From the NCBI GenBank assembly GCA_024036415.1, contig JAMWET010003545.1, forward strand, positions 1-64,000: a stretch of DNA of 64,000 bases. The letters are read 5' to 3'. The DNA comes from Prochilodus magdalenae (Eukaryota > Chordata > Actinopteri > Characiformes > Prochilodontidae). Each line of letters begins with the position of its first letter. Position 1 is the stretch's first letter. The position numbers and the translations under genes were made by a program. Of the stretch, positions 23,351-35,700 are shown one piece after another. The notes beneath the pieces are model-generated. The model saw nothing but the letters and a program-made list of their open reading frames with translations. It did not search any database and was not told where the DNA came from.

Positions 23351-25229
23351 ACAATTCCGAAACGTGACCGATATGATGTGACATTCATCAAGAAGATGTT
23401 TTGCCACAGTATCAGGTTGTCAGTATCTGGCTGACAGAAGTGGTTGTAGGTCTGGTCGGCGGTTATATACAGTCTAAGAAATTGAACTTGTGCTTTTGTT
23501 TACATAGCCCTTGCATCTGTTATCTGAAAAAAATAATACATGAGTAATCATGAATGAAATATGTACCATAGGACAGCATGCATATCTGTAATTTGTCCCT
23601 CCACTCCACTCAGAACAACATAAGACACCACTCTGATTATCTGTTTATGGTTTGTTTCTCTGGCAGGAGTTCATTTCTCTCCCCAATACAAGTGGGAGGA
23701 ATAAAGGTCCCTGTGTTCCCTACATAATACTGGGCTTTATGGCATTCAAAGCAGCCAGACGCTGCCATGCTACCAGTCTGGTCTCTTTTCTTGTCTTATC
23801 GATTCGCTTTGCTATATTAAACACTCAGTTGTATAATGCATAAGAGTTGTATAACCCTTAAAAAAAGCCCGCTGTATGGAGCAACAGTAAAGCATATGTG
23901 TATGTGCTTTTCCTAAGTAGTTATGTAGTAACAAAATACGTGGAATGGTGTTACATAATCAGAAGACCCCCCAAAAGCAGTTATCAGTATTGTGTCACAA
24001 GCACAGATAAAAAAAAGCAATCTTCATATCTTTAGACTTCATTTTCATATCATTAACTAGCGATACATGACAACAAAAATGTCACTTTAGATCAGTGGAA
24101 CTATTATGATGTTATCAACACATTCACCATGCAGCAGCATCAGATACCATGCAACAACACAACTTCTGATTTTTCTGACTGTAAATGTTGACTGTCCACA
24201 CTGCAGGCTTTCACCGGCTTGGGTTTTGGACTCTGTTTTCACATTAGATAACACAACAATTATCTTTTTTCTACCCTGCTGTGGCACATAGCTCCTCCCC
24301 TGCCCACACTGCCCAAAAAAAAAACCCATGACATTCTAATGTACTATTTGGATTGATATGAAATCTGTGATTATAGTTACATCTAAATCTCCCATATCAT
24401 TAATACAGTATATACATAAATGTTTCCCTGTTTAAGGAAGAACTTTAAAATTAATTGTTTAAGTAGCCCCAGGGTTTACCAGATTACTAATTGCCATGCT
24501 GATAAATATTTTATTGTCTTACTACAGTGGTATGACTTACATTTAAATACATAGCCCTGTTTGACTAGCAGTGGAGGCATAATGAGACCCACACAATACT
24601 GAAACCAAACCAGAGCTACCACAAATACAGCAGTTTGAGGATTAGCTGTCCCCATTACAAACATTTAAATCCAAATATTACAAAATACGATGGCAGAGCG
24701 TAAATTGAGTTGCCGCTCCTATTTTACCCTGGAATTTCTTAGCCACTTTGAATCCAGTCATTAACACTACAGAACATGTGGTACAATTATATTAACTGCA
24801 TAAACTAACGTTTTGTTTGATTTGTACTTAAATCTTAAAACGTACTTATTTACACAGATGTTTCCTTCAGAGCAGCAGTGTAATGTGCTCATCTTAGTCT
24901 AGAATATTGATTTATGCTTTAAGGAACTACGTGTACATGGCATATTCATTAACATTACAACAACCCTCAGATACAGCTGCTGGATCATGCTGAAAAATTC
25001 ATCATATAGACTCATTAATGAGTAGTCGACATATAGTACAATATAATGTACTGCTAAAAACTCCTAATGCTTAATGTAGCCTTTATAATATAATCATGAA
25101 TACATTAAAATGCATCCCTTCTTTTTTTGGAGCAAATACAATTTTTAGAAAATGTTATTTAAAAAAATATGTATATTGCATTCGATGTGAATACATTAAT
25201 AATATTCAGATTTAAGCAAAACCAGTGCA

Positions 25230-25231
<2 letters not shown>
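23351..25231. other. No recognised feature
   Basis: AT-rich non-coding DNA without a repeat family I can name. ORFs of 60-80 codons overlap in opposite directions (23652-23843, 24087-24329, 24476-24664) and carry no motif. Confidence 0.5.

Positions 25232-25293
<62 letters not shown>
25232..25293. repeat. (TA)n microsatellite
   Basis: About 31 uninterrupted TA dinucleotides. The Ile/Tyr-repeat ORF that crosses it is an artefact of the repeat. Confidence 0.98.
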
Positions 25294-25297
<4 letters not shown>

Positions 25298-25387
25298 CGA
25301 AATGAAATACTCTATTCCATAAAATACTCACTCATACATTTAATAAATATGATCTTCCTGCCTATGTGCAATGTCATTTTACTGTAA

Positions 25388-25430
25388 TACACGATACGCC
25401 CAAAAGAATGTGGACACCTTGCCATCCAGT
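25388..25430. repeat. Tc1-like family C terminal inverted repeat, detached
   Basis: ACGATACGCCCAAAAGAATG followed by TGGACACCTTGCCATCCA resembles the outer end of the Tc1 family whose transposase remnant resumes at 26440. About 1 kb of unrelated sequence separates the two. Confidence 0.55.
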
Positions 25431-26439
25431 GTCGGAGTGGGTAACTGGAAAAAATCAGCTTTAGAAGAGAATTCCTGGTGTATTCCAAGGTAAATTCCAA
25501 TACTATAAGCTAATGCATAAGAGTAAGAACAAGAACAGTCTAAATATAGACAAACTACAGTGTAGTGGTAGAGCCAGCTTGCTGTCTCATACAGTGGACA
25601 GTGATTAGATGAAGCTAGTTAGCATCTTATTCTTATTTTTCTTTCCACCTTAAAATATATACTAGTTGCCTTCAGATGCCTTTATGTGTGCTAGGCTGCA
25701 ACTGCTGCACTATTTAGGGCGGACCAGAAAGCTAACATCAGCCAGATTACACTCAGCATTACTTTTTCTTACAATTGTCCTTAAAACTTACAACATGTCA
25801 AGATGAAAACAGCAGCAGCAAGAACTGCAAAGAACAAGATGTCACTAAGAAGATACGAATAAAAAAGCTAGGTAAGGAGGATAAAGAAATCATATCCAGG
25901 CAGGTGGGTGGTATAGCATGTTGACAGGACCTTAGTTTACCTAGCTAGTATTCCTTGGTAGCATATTCGCTGCCGTGACACGATGTGAAATGTTGACACG
26001 TCATAACATATTGTGGCTTTGGCGCAGAAGAAAAAGTGCTTTAAGAGAATGCTTGTGCTTTTGCTGAATATGTAGTGTTAGATAGTAGTACATAGTAGAC
26101 AGCAAACCCACACAAACTACCCTACAGCCCAGGAGCGTGAAACAAACAACATATAAACACGTCATTAAAGTAAGAAAACAGCTTATTTCAATTAAATAAA
26201 TTTCACAGTCTCTCTGTGAGTCGTTTGCTCCCATCATGGCCATGCTCCATCTGCACACCTTCTGTACATCCATGGGCGAACAAGCAAGTAGTAAGAAAAT
26301 ACAGCATCAGTAATAAATATATGAAAGCAAGAAATGAAGAAGATGAAAATATGCAGATTTTAGACAAGCTTATTTAGCATGAAGGTAAAGCCGTGTATAG
26401 TTTAAAGCAGGCTGGTCTGCATCATATCACTCTAGGTTT
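25431..26439. other. About 1 kb of unrelated sequence between two parts of a Tc1 family C copy
   Basis: The segment starts with GTCGGAGTGGG (25431-25441), and its reverse complement CCCACTCCGAC occurs at 26450-26460, just past the other junction. These 11-bp inverted repeats could be the tips of an inserted element, but the similarity does not extend further. The interior has a minus-strand 90-codon ORF (26273-26001) without a recognisable motif. A nested non-autonomous insertion is possible. Confidence 0.3.
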
Positions 26440-27140
26440 GAAAACAAATCCCACTCCGACTCTGTGACAATCATACCTATATGAGTTTGTTGGAAATCCC
26501 TGTCTAAAGCCATAAGCACTATTATGAAGTTGCCCCCACCTATGACTATAACAGTGTCCACTTTTCTAAAAGGAATTCCACATGATTTTGGAATGTGTCT
26601 GTGGGAATTTGCACTCATTCATTCAAAAAAGGATTTGGGAGGTCAGGTCCTTAAGATTGATGAGAAGGCTTGGCTTGCAATCGACATCGCAACATATCCC
26701 AAGTGTGTTTATTTGGGTTGATGTCAGGGCTCGTCAAAGCATGTCCTTATGGAATTTGGTAGTTACACCGAGGGACAGTAAATGCTCGGGACAGGAAAGG
26801 GTCTTCCTCGAAAGATTCCCACAAAACATCTAATTGATTGTGCATGTACTATTAACATTACCCTTCTCTGGAACAAAGGACCTGAGCCCAAACCCTGAAA
26901 AACAGCCCCAGACCATCATTCCTTTCTTCACCAAAAGTACTGTTGGCACTATGAATTCCATTATGCATGTATGTAGTGTTCTCTCTGCCAAACCTAGATA
27001 TCTTCATCAGGCTGCCACATAGTAGCACTTGCAGTTGCCCGGGTCAGGTCTAACAGGGCAGATTTTTACAAATCATTGCTATGCCTGTTAGCAATGGATG
27101 GAGTTAAAATACCAAATGCTTTTGGCTGCATTGTATATTG
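26440..27140 (-). pseudogene. Tc1-like family C transposase remnant (antisense)
   Basis: The plus-strand sequence matches the antisense of a widespread teleost Tc1 element: ATTCCACATGATTTTGGAAT, TGTCTGTGGGAATTTGCACT, GAGCCCAAACCCTGAAAAAC and CAGCCCCAGACCATCATTCC in that order. The last two are antisense to the region ending in the second catalytic Asp. It extends to a TTAGCAATGGATGGAGTTAAA stretch and a TIR-like end near 27140. Large deletions and frameshifts leave no usable ORF. Confidence 0.8.
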
Positions 27141-28739
27141 TATATTACCATGAGCACTAGAGAAATGCTTTATGTATGAGCATGTGCTAAAATGTGCTAA
27201 ATAAAATAAATACTTTAAGATCATAAACTCAATGTGCAATGATGAATAGAATTTGGATTTCTCTGGAGTAGACTTACCACATGCTTAGTATTGTAGGCTG
27301 TTTATTACTGAATGTGATTTCAGTTCATTTCTTTATTTTGTATGTGAGTATTTAATGAATGTTTCAGTATTATGTAGGTGTAATAGAGTTTTACTGTACT
27401 GGTTATAAATATACGCCGTGATCACTTCTAGTACATGCACTTCCTGTAAAGGAAATACTACATCTCACAAACGTGCAAAACACAATATATGTGAAGCAAC
27501 ATTGTGAATTCTGGATGTGTTAGCATTACAACTTAAGTGCATTCAGCCTAGTGTGAAATTGTTGCTTGTTTTATGTGTGGTGAAATGTGGAAGTGATGAA
27601 AGATGAGCAGACGATTCTCTGGTTTACTGTTTTTTCTCATTGCTCCAAAAGTTTGGAACTCTTAATAAAAGATACTAAATAAGCCAAAGAAAAACTACAG
27701 ATTATTGAAAGCAAATGACTCCATCTGTTGAACATGATGTTGGTAGTGAATTGGACTGGCCATTAATTGGCCATTAATGCTGATTTGGCGAGTAACCCAA
27801 AACACATTGCACTCAAGTTTTCAAGGCCAAAAAATGGAAAAATCTCAGCTATGTCAACATTATTTATGTCTTAGGGAGGATGTATTTCACATGATGTGAC
27901 TACATGCTGCCAAAACAGTCTAACCAAAAAAGACATTTGGCTATGTCTGGGTGAGTCTTATGATGCAGAATACCATACACTTTGAATGGTACAGGGATAT
28001 TTAATATAAAACTGATATTAGTAGTGTCATAACACTAATGATTTAAGTCATTTAATGAATATATATTTTCATTGATTTAATATTCCCTAATTTCACATTA
28101 GCAGCAGTAGCACTGTGTATTTCTTGTAGATATTGGTCAGTATCAATGTTTTCTCCTTGCAAATCATATAATCACAGAGGTATGTGGTGCAAAATCTGTT
28201 AGACTTGACTCACATATAATCCTGGCATGAACTATTGTGGAATAATATGGAATTCAGACGTCATTGCAGAACTCCTGACATCTTAGACTAACTCCCGTCT
28301 CAGACTAGCTCACCTTCTAATGGCTATACTCTTCTCCTTCCACTTAAAGTCTCTTTTTCATTCAGTTTTGACAAGATGGGCACTTTCACACATACATGCA
28401 GTGTTATGAGTGCTGGTGTATCTGCCTGCAGTGATTGCTTGTAAATGTACACCACCTAGGAGGGTTCATGTACACTTAAAAGCTTCAATATTGATTCATC
28501 TGCCCATGAAACATTGTGCCAGGGAGTCATTACTTTTGTTCGACTATATGCTATTCAAATGTGATTACGTCATCATGTATTCAATTACTAGCTCAGACAT
28601 AGGATTAGGATCCATAGGCAGGTTTTAATGGGGCAAAAGGAACACAAAACAGGAAAAAATGCAAAACTCAAAGTCTGGTGGCCAGTACGTGAAGAGTCCT
28701 GGGGAAAAAAACCCTGAGAAACCCTGACATTAAGTTTTG
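27141..28739. other. No recognised feature
   Basis: AT-rich, with scattered short ORFs and no repeat or gene that I can name. Confidence 0.5.
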
Positions 28740-28935
28740 CGCTTGGTTGCACATGTGACGTGAGCCTTATCACTGTACCTGACTGACCCAAAAGCCATGA
28801 TTATGGGCATTCAACGAACAGTGGTGCCCTCCATGAGACATCCTGTTAGTGGCAGCACCATAAACAGATGGCTGCACAATGCAGGACTATATGCATACAG
28901 ACTATTATGACGACTGCCCTTAACACCATGTCAAT
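28740..28935 (+). pseudogene. Tc1-like family B N-terminal fragment
   Basis: The plus strand reads STINRWLHNAGLYAYRLL, a stop, then RLPLTP. This matches the second helix-turn-helix and linker (RWLHDAGLHV-PLQRLPIT) in the 39.0-kb copy. Upstream GCACATGTGACGTGAGCCTT matches the terminal region of the same family. Homology stops near 28935, before the DDE core. Confidence 0.7.
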
Positions 28936-30884
28936 ACCGTAATACCACTCTACCAATCTGGAGGTACATTCCAGTCCATGAGAAATGTAAAAACAGCAGC
29001 ATCTCTGCCTTGACAGTTTTACATAGGGAGACTCTGTAACACTGCTAGAGTAAAAGGTAAAATATATATCAATATGTTTATGACAAGCTTCAGACAGAAC
29101 TTTGCATATTTCAGAACATTGCATCTAGAACATCCCAGAACACTGATGTGAATTGCTGTGGCTTAGCTCTAGTATACTACTAGAAGCCCAGTAGGGGCAC
29201 CAACAGAAACTGGCATTATTGTAAAGGGATCTTGTTAAGGTTTTGGTACTTGTGCTCTAAAATGAAGGATAAGCTGTAGTAGTTGCAGTTTGCTGCAGCA
29301 CAAAACACAATGTTTTTGTTATCACTGGCAGTATCTGCAGCTTCTAAGGTTAAAAATACCAACAAGACAATTATGTAGAAAAGGTACGGAACCATCACAC
29401 AGGGGCATATACGTTTTATACATGTTACACATATTATCTATGTTTATGATGTCCTGGAGGGACATAGATACATATCAAGAGACAGCAACTCAGTACTCAG
29501 AGTAACTGTGTGTGCGTGTGTGTACATGCAGTATATGTGGTCATCATGGTCTTGCGGGGCTTCTGTTTGTGCTTCCTCAGTCTCTAAAAAGAAGCCAGTC
29601 GGCTTTGCCTCTCCCACCCAGGCATCAAGCATTGTGGAGCTATGTGAGAAGAAAGCAGAGCAGAGGGAACTCTGTCTGCTATGTGTTTCTCATACCAAAT
29701 AATCTGCCTGGAGTCACACATGAAAGAGACTACAAAAAGTCTCTGTGTGCGTATGTGTGGGAAAAGGCGAGAGAGAAGGAGAGAGAGACAGAGAGAGAAG
29801 TCCTCTACTTTTGCCACAATTTTTTCAGCTATGCGTTCCATTGCTCAAGATTTTAACAAGCCAACCTTAAATAATCCAAAAAGTGCAGTTGTATTATGTC
29901 TGCTTGTCAGTGTATTTGTTGTAGTAGCAGTACTAGCAGTTATTGCTGCTGTAGAAGCTCAGGTAAGTGGTGGGGGGGTTGTAGTAGTTGCGGTTATCAC
30001 ATATCAGGGAAGGCCAGACGACACCAAAGAAATAATCAATTTACTCTGGTGACAAATATGGCCGGTAATCTTTCCCACCCTTCAGCCCCCAAGTCACATA
30101 CTTTCACATTAGCATTGATTTCAGATGGTTTTGGGTCATATTCATAAACAACCCAGGCACCACAAGCTGTGTTACTGCCATGTATATGTTCCTATTTCCA
30201 GAAAGACGGTTTAATGAATGATCCAGTGAGGAAAGCAGCTTTGCTGACGCAGCGCTCTGGCAGGAAGAAACGCACGGCTTTGCTGAACCTCTGCAGCAGT
30301 GCCACATCTTAGGGATACATTATGTCTTTAAAAGACCTTCTCAGAGCACTGACATGCTAGCGCTGATAAGCATTTTCCTTAGTACTGTCTTTTTTATGTA
30401 GAATCTCATAAACCTTCACCAGCACCAGATTTATATAAATATTAATGAAATTTAAAAACAGAAATGTATATCTCAGATGCCTGAATATGATGCATGGCTG
30501 GATATGACAAGATGCAGCATACAGTATCTAATTCGAATAGAAATGGCATCCTTGACACATTTAGGGCAAGCCATGTTTCTGTATATGCACTGTAACTTTG
30601 GTGAATTAGTCATCACGTTGCTTAGTTAAATACATCTAAAATAAACTCTGACCGTATTTCTCAAGTTTTGGAAGCTTCTCAAGTTTTGGAAGAACTGTTG
30701 CCTCAAATCTACTGATAAATGCTAAGGGCTAAGCATTCGTATCCTGCCTATTGTTACTGAAATTACTGCATATTTATTTATTTTTTAGAAAGTTTACTTA
30801 CAAACAACATTATGTACCTGCTCCCCCTTTGTATACCTAAAAGTGAGTCTACAGTCATCAGTTCCGGAATCACCAGAAGGAATT
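28936..30884. other. No recognised gene; contains purine-rich and GTA-rich simple sequence
   Basis: GAGA-rich sequence at about 29765-29800 and a GTAGTAGCAGTACTAGCAG-like run at 29920-29945 drive the overlapping ORFs at 29508-30147. A CAG/GTAAGT donor-like site lies at 29961, but I see no convincing exon. The rest is AT-rich and unremarkable. Confidence 0.45.
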
Positions 30885-31250
30885 TACCATCAGGAATGAC
30901 ACTTGACACTGTGAGACATGCTCAGCCGCACATGTGACGGACAAGGACAAGCCTGACTGCCCCAATAGGCAAGATTGTACACATTCAGCGAGCAGTGAGG
31001 CCTCCTGCAAAATCTGCAGGAACTCTATGAGAATATTGAAGGTGCATGGGAAGGATTATCAAAGGACGCCATTAGAAAACTCTCTTACTCCGCGTCGAGA
31101 CGTCTGGCATGTTCTGTTAAAAAACATGGGAGTCTGACACCGGACTGAGAGACACTACTTCTGTATGTGTAGCTCAACAAATATTCCCCATATCTGTCTA
31201 TATATACAAAGAAATGAAAAGTATACCTGCTATTTCACCAACATGCTCTA
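30885..31250 (+). pseudogene. Internally deleted Tc1-like family B element
   Basis: The left part (30920-31005) matches the N-terminal side of the 28.7-kb family B copy (GCCTGACTGCCCCAATAGGC, then a CATTCAGCGAGCAGTG stretch). At 31011 the frame jumps to NLQELYENIEGAWEGLSKDA and then IRKLSYSASRRLACSVKKHG, which is the C-terminal tail of Tc1 transposases, ending at a stop at 31148. The whole DDE core is missing. It looks like an internal-deletion derivative, a common route to non-autonomous elements. Confidence 0.65.
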
Positions 31251-32172
31251 ATTCAGTCATGCATTTATCCATCCATTAGTGCTATTTCTTCTTAAAACAA
31301 GCAAAATTGTCTCCCAGCAGAATGAATAAGAGTAAGAAGATGCAGGAGATGTAGTGATTTTAATGAATGCCCTAGGACACTGGAGCAGAGATGGAGTGCT
31401 GCATCCTCCTCCCTAGCGCAGCAGTACCCCTCGACTCAGCTGTGATAGCTTGTGTGGCAAGCTGCATGTACTGACCCAGCTCCTCTGGCAGCAGCATGCC
31501 CAGAAGGCACACCAGAAGGCACACCAGCAACTCCTCCATGCTGCCTTGTTGAATGCCAGACATGCAGACCATTAAGCTGTTTCTGCCATCTTCGCTGTGC
31601 TGCCTGTCCTTCTGCAGTCATTGGCAGAGCTTATTCCTCTCTGCTGCACATCTTTAAGTTTGTGGCCACAGCGTTCCTCACCAGCTCACCATTACTTTCA
31701 TGACCTTGTAGGGGTCTACTATATTATACTTTCAACAATCTCATCATGAGGAATATTAGATGTATATCAACTCAATTACATTCAAGGTTGATTCCTCACA
31801 CTAAGGCACTTTTTAGAGTACACAGATGTTTCTGTTATATACCTCTAAAGTAATCAGAGCTGCTGTCTAGTTGACTTATCATACACCACAGTCAACACAT
31901 TTCCCTGACATGTCCCTCCTTATTCTTGTAGCTGGAGAAAAAGGTCCCACCCTGATGGCAGCCCAAGGGGAGTTGTTAACTGCAGCAATCAAAATGAGTT
32001 TTGATGACGATGAGAATGGAGTGTTGTAGAAAGAAAGGATCAGTGAAGAGAAAAGGAGAGCAGAGTAGTGAGTAGTTGTGGGAGGTGGAGAGGAAGTGGG
32101 TGACATTGAAGCTGATCATCTGCCATTTATCAAGTAACCAGGGACTCGATATAAGTTTTCCTCTCTCGACAG
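31251..32172. other. No recognised gene; short GC-richer block on the minus strand
   Basis: 31372-31572 is a less AT-rich minus-strand ORF with Leu-rich content (LLVCLLVCLLGMLLPEELGQ). It includes a duplicated 12-bp AGAAGGCACACC unit near 31502-31525. I do not recognise it and it lacks splice or promoter support. The remainder is non-coding. Confidence 0.35.
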
Positions 32173-32239
32173 AGTGGGAAGATGAATTGCGCGTGGTCGG
32201 GCCAGGCTCACTGGTGCTGAATAATAAACACTGCCTCAG
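32173..32239 (+). CDS. Candidate short coding exon of an unidentified gene
   Basis: TTTTCCTCTCTCGACAG ends at 32172, a good 3' splice site, and CAG/GTAACC at 32240 is a reasonable donor. Of the three frames only one is open; it reads WEDELRVVGPGSLVLNNKHC, then LR, with two bases completing the first codon and two left over. The entry phase (1) matches the exit phase of the candidate exon at 13473-13631, so both could belong to one plus-strand transcript across an 18.5-kb intron. The protein is not recognised. At 67 bp an open frame can arise by chance, so the confidence is moderate. Confidence 0.45.
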
Positions 32240-33020
32240 GTAACCTGGACAGGCCTCCTGCGGCAGGAGTGCTGGTGCCTAGAGCACTGTGACCAGGTCT
32301 TTGTTTGAATAACTCATGCCCCTCTGCCATGTGGCATACGCCTTACTCTCAGACCACTCCGTACCCTTCCTTCTTATTCTAACTAACTTTTTAGCTTTCT
32401 GATTCTTTCTTGCTCTTTCTGTCTCACTGTGGGAGGTGGAATGCAGAACTGAATGGTCAGAAACCCAGGCAGAATTATGCTGCCTGCAGAAATCAGAACC
32501 TTGTTGAGCAGTGTTAGCCTGCTACAGGTTTTTGCTACCATAGTTTATTAAGGATTCCGAAAGAAGCACACACTAATATGTTACACTCTTCCTTCCTTAA
32601 CATTTTCATATACTGGGCTTATTAATGACCATCATTTATGGTACTGTCTTGCTGCTATACTGAACACTGTGCTGAACAGAATACTAATTTTACTTCCTAT
32701 ACCTTCACCATGAAATGCATCAATCTTTTAAGTGGTACTGATGCAATTGTATTCCAGTGGATAAAATCATTGTTACTGTAGCCTCGTTATATAATATCTC
32801 ACGCTGCTACAGTAGGAAGGGGAGGTTTGATTGTTGAATTCTCTTGTTTGGACCATCCCGATGTGTTTCCACCAGCTGCAAAAAATAAATCATTATATAT
32901 TTGGAAGGGAATAGAGACCCAAGATTTCTGGCAAGCTGCGCTTCATTTGTTGGGTGTGCATCTGGATATGGGTGGATAGTTTACAGTGATCAAAATGGAC
33001 TGAGCTAAGGAAAAAGTTTA
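32240..33020. other. No recognised feature
   Basis: Non-coding DNA downstream of the candidate exon. No ORF, repeat family or site that I can support. Confidence 0.5.
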
Positions 33021-33200
33021 ATGGTAACACTTTACAAAAATGGAACATATACCAATTGAGTAATAAGCATTACTGAATAGCTTGATAATATAGCAATTAA
33101 TCATTAACTATTGATAGAAATAGGGTCTAATATGATTTTAGATCTTATTAATGCATTTATAATCATTACTAAAAGAGTATGGCCTCATTTAATCATCACC
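33021..33200. repeat. Fragment of a 'GGTAACACTTTACA' dispersed element
   Basis: The left end GGTAACACTTTACAAAAATGG, followed by TAATTA/ATTAATCATTAAC-rich sequence, resembles the terminal region of common teleost non-autonomous DNA elements that begin with GGTAACACTTTA. The other end is not found. Confidence 0.4.
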
Positions 33201-33884
33201 TACTGAAGTAGTCTCAAACATCTACCATGCATTCTTATATGGTGTGGACCTATTGAACTTCTAAACAGTTTGCTGCTGGTGGGAACACATTTTTGTAATT
33301 GTCCAAACCAAACATTTTGTAACTGTCCAAACCAAACAGAGCTTCCTTTTCTAGTTTAGCAGCACTGCAGTGCCCACATAATCTGCCTTTTCTGATTCTT
33401 GGCATACATTCATAATCTTCTTGGAGCATAAACATGCTGCAGATATCAAATACGTATTATTATTGTTGCTTTAATGATTATACATCTGGACATATGATGT
33501 TAAGGTTTTTTTACCTTTAAATGGTGACAAATGTGAAAGTAGCAGGGTGCTTGACTCCGGCCATTAAACAAGCACAAATACAAGATTAGCCAATTCATGT
33601 TCTTTTTCCTACCATTATGCAACTTCCCCAACTCTAATGTCACATTTCTGACATATTCTACGTACATAAAGCACAGTGTGACATCTTAATCTATTTGGCC
33701 CAGCACAACCTTAAATCCACTTTTGTAGACCTTTATCTGTTCACTAAGACACTTCACTGGGCCAGAATAATTATCTGTCTGAGATTCAAATCAATTAGCT
33801 GTACCTGTTAATGCAATCAGAAATTCTCAGCAATGCAGCTACAAATTTTGTAACACTTTGGAGCATTAAAAATTATTCTTCTGA
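33201..33884. other. No recognised feature
   Basis: AT-rich. CAAACCAAACA occurs twice close together near 33303-33337 (a short local duplication containing AACTGTCCAAACCAAACA). Nothing else to report. Confidence 0.4.
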
Positions 33885-35700
33885 GTCAAAAACAGTAGCA
33901 GGGGTTAAGGCACAGGCAGACAGAGTCTATTCATATTAAAGGTCTAGATACTCTGTAAGGGCCCTCTACCCTAATACATGTCTCCTGATGCACAAAGATA
34001 GACAACCTAATGAATGACCCAAACCACTGGACAGCGTAGCAGGAGAAACAGGCAACAAGCAAGTGCCTTCCCTTGAGTCAGCTGACCATAGCTTTGAATC
34101 AGAAGGCACACACAGAGACCCCCACATGGAGACACAGTAATAGGAAGAATACAGAAGCTGTAACTGAGACCAGATGGATTGGATCTGCATTAGAGGCTTG
34201 ACCAGTTGGCTTTACAGAGACTGAGGCTGGCAGGGCAGCAATGGCAGAGTCCCTAAGAGGAAAGGCTTGGGACTACAGATCATCTGGGACAACAGAAATA
34301 AGGGGGAGATACAGAAACAACATCCTAGCTACCTGTTGGGCACTGAAGGGTCTATGGATGGAACAAAACCAGAAAATGAAGCTAAGGCCTGTGATGGGGA
34401 AGCTGACCTGGGAGACTTTACTTTAGATTAGAGGCTTTGACCAGGGAAGAAGCAGAGGCGTTAGTTCGGGAAATCACATTGGAGGCGGTAGCCAGGAAAA
34501 TCACATTAGAGGCAAACTGGGAAACAGTGGAGGCGTAGGAAATATGTGTTGCTGCTAGTGCAGGAGATGCTGAATCTGCTGTGGGTGTGGGGAAAACAGA
34601 GGCTGCCAGGAAAGGGAATGCAGAGGCTATGAGACCATCTATAGATGGAGAGGTTGCAGGCTGAGAGACTTGACTGAGTCTGAGAAACTTGCCGACATCC
34701 ACCGCAAGCTGAGGGACAGAAAAAGCTGCGGTTGTGGGCTGAGAGATCGAGATCCAAAAGCCACTGAAGCCAATGCTGCCTCGGAACTGTTAGTCTTATC
34801 TGCAGAATAGCAACTGGACTGAAACAGCACGCCCTCCTGATAAAGATTTGGCAATGTACCACTTTAAGCTCAGCATGGAAAAGGGCAGAAACGAAATGTG
34901 CAAAGTAGAAGCCTATTCATACCTTCTCCCAGGGAGCTGAAATATTATGACAGCAGCTTTAGTTTCTTCTTGAAGAGGTGTCATCACAATAAAGAAGCAA
35001 CTATAGTCACAGTTACAGGCAAGTCTTCCAGGGTTGGAAGCTGACTCAGAAACAGTACAAGTCCTTACCAGAGCACAGGACAGCTGGTGGCTAGATGCAG
35101 GAGAGGACAGGCAATAGATTCTTTTCTGTTCTCTGGATGGTCTACCCCTGAAATAATAAAAAAGAACATTTCTGCTGGTAACCTATAAAGACTCTTCTCT
35201 CCATATTTATTGGTAGACAGAGCAAAGCTGTGTTCTCTAACACATACAGGAACCCAAGGCAGTTGGATGCAACTACCTAGACTCCTCTGGAAATTGAGGT
35301 TAAAAACAGTAGCAGGGACCAGGGCACAGTCACACAGAGTAATTGTAGGCTTACACCTAGACATGGCCTAAATACAAAGGGGTAAACCTGAAACCTGGAA
35401 ATGCCACGGTGATGCAAACACAGAAACTGAGGAAGTTGGAAAAGAACTAGGGCTGGCCCCAAAACCAGGCTTCAGAAATATCTGTGTCTGCGAGGAGGAT
35501 AATCATGGAGGACGCCCATGGTTGGGGACCAGATAAAACAAATTGCATAATGGCAATATGGACAGACACTTCTGTGCAAAACCAACTGCAGACAATAGGG
35601 GCTGAACGGATAAACAATTGGTAATCTGTTTCCACATAACAAGCGGATTTGCGTATTCTGTCCCACACAGCAATCGGATTTCAGTCCAGCTACCCGGAGA
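33885..35700. repeat. Purine-rich block with internal direct repeats, unclassified
   Basis: AAAAACAGTAGCAGGG occurs at about 33889 and again at 35303, each followed by an AGGGCACAG/AGGCACAGGCAGACAGAG-type segment. Between them, AGATTAGAGGCTTTGACCAG (34425) and GCATTAGAGGCTTGACCAG (34187) are related, and ATCACATTGGAGGC/ATCACATTAGAGGC (34470, 34500) form a short tandem pair. The distribution suggests an old, internally repetitive element or minisatellite. Opposite-strand ORFs here (34418-34862 and 35065-35705) carry no motif and look like by-products of strand bias. Confidence 0.45.

Noticed and set aside
25169..25387. 72-codon ORF with an Ile-Tyr repeat
   Set aside because: Created by the (TA)n microsatellite.
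29681..30052. 123-codon ORF with a Val/Ala-rich segment that looks like a membrane helix
   Set aside because: The hydrophobic stretch comes from GTA/GTT/GCA-type simple sequence and the basic part from a GAGA run.
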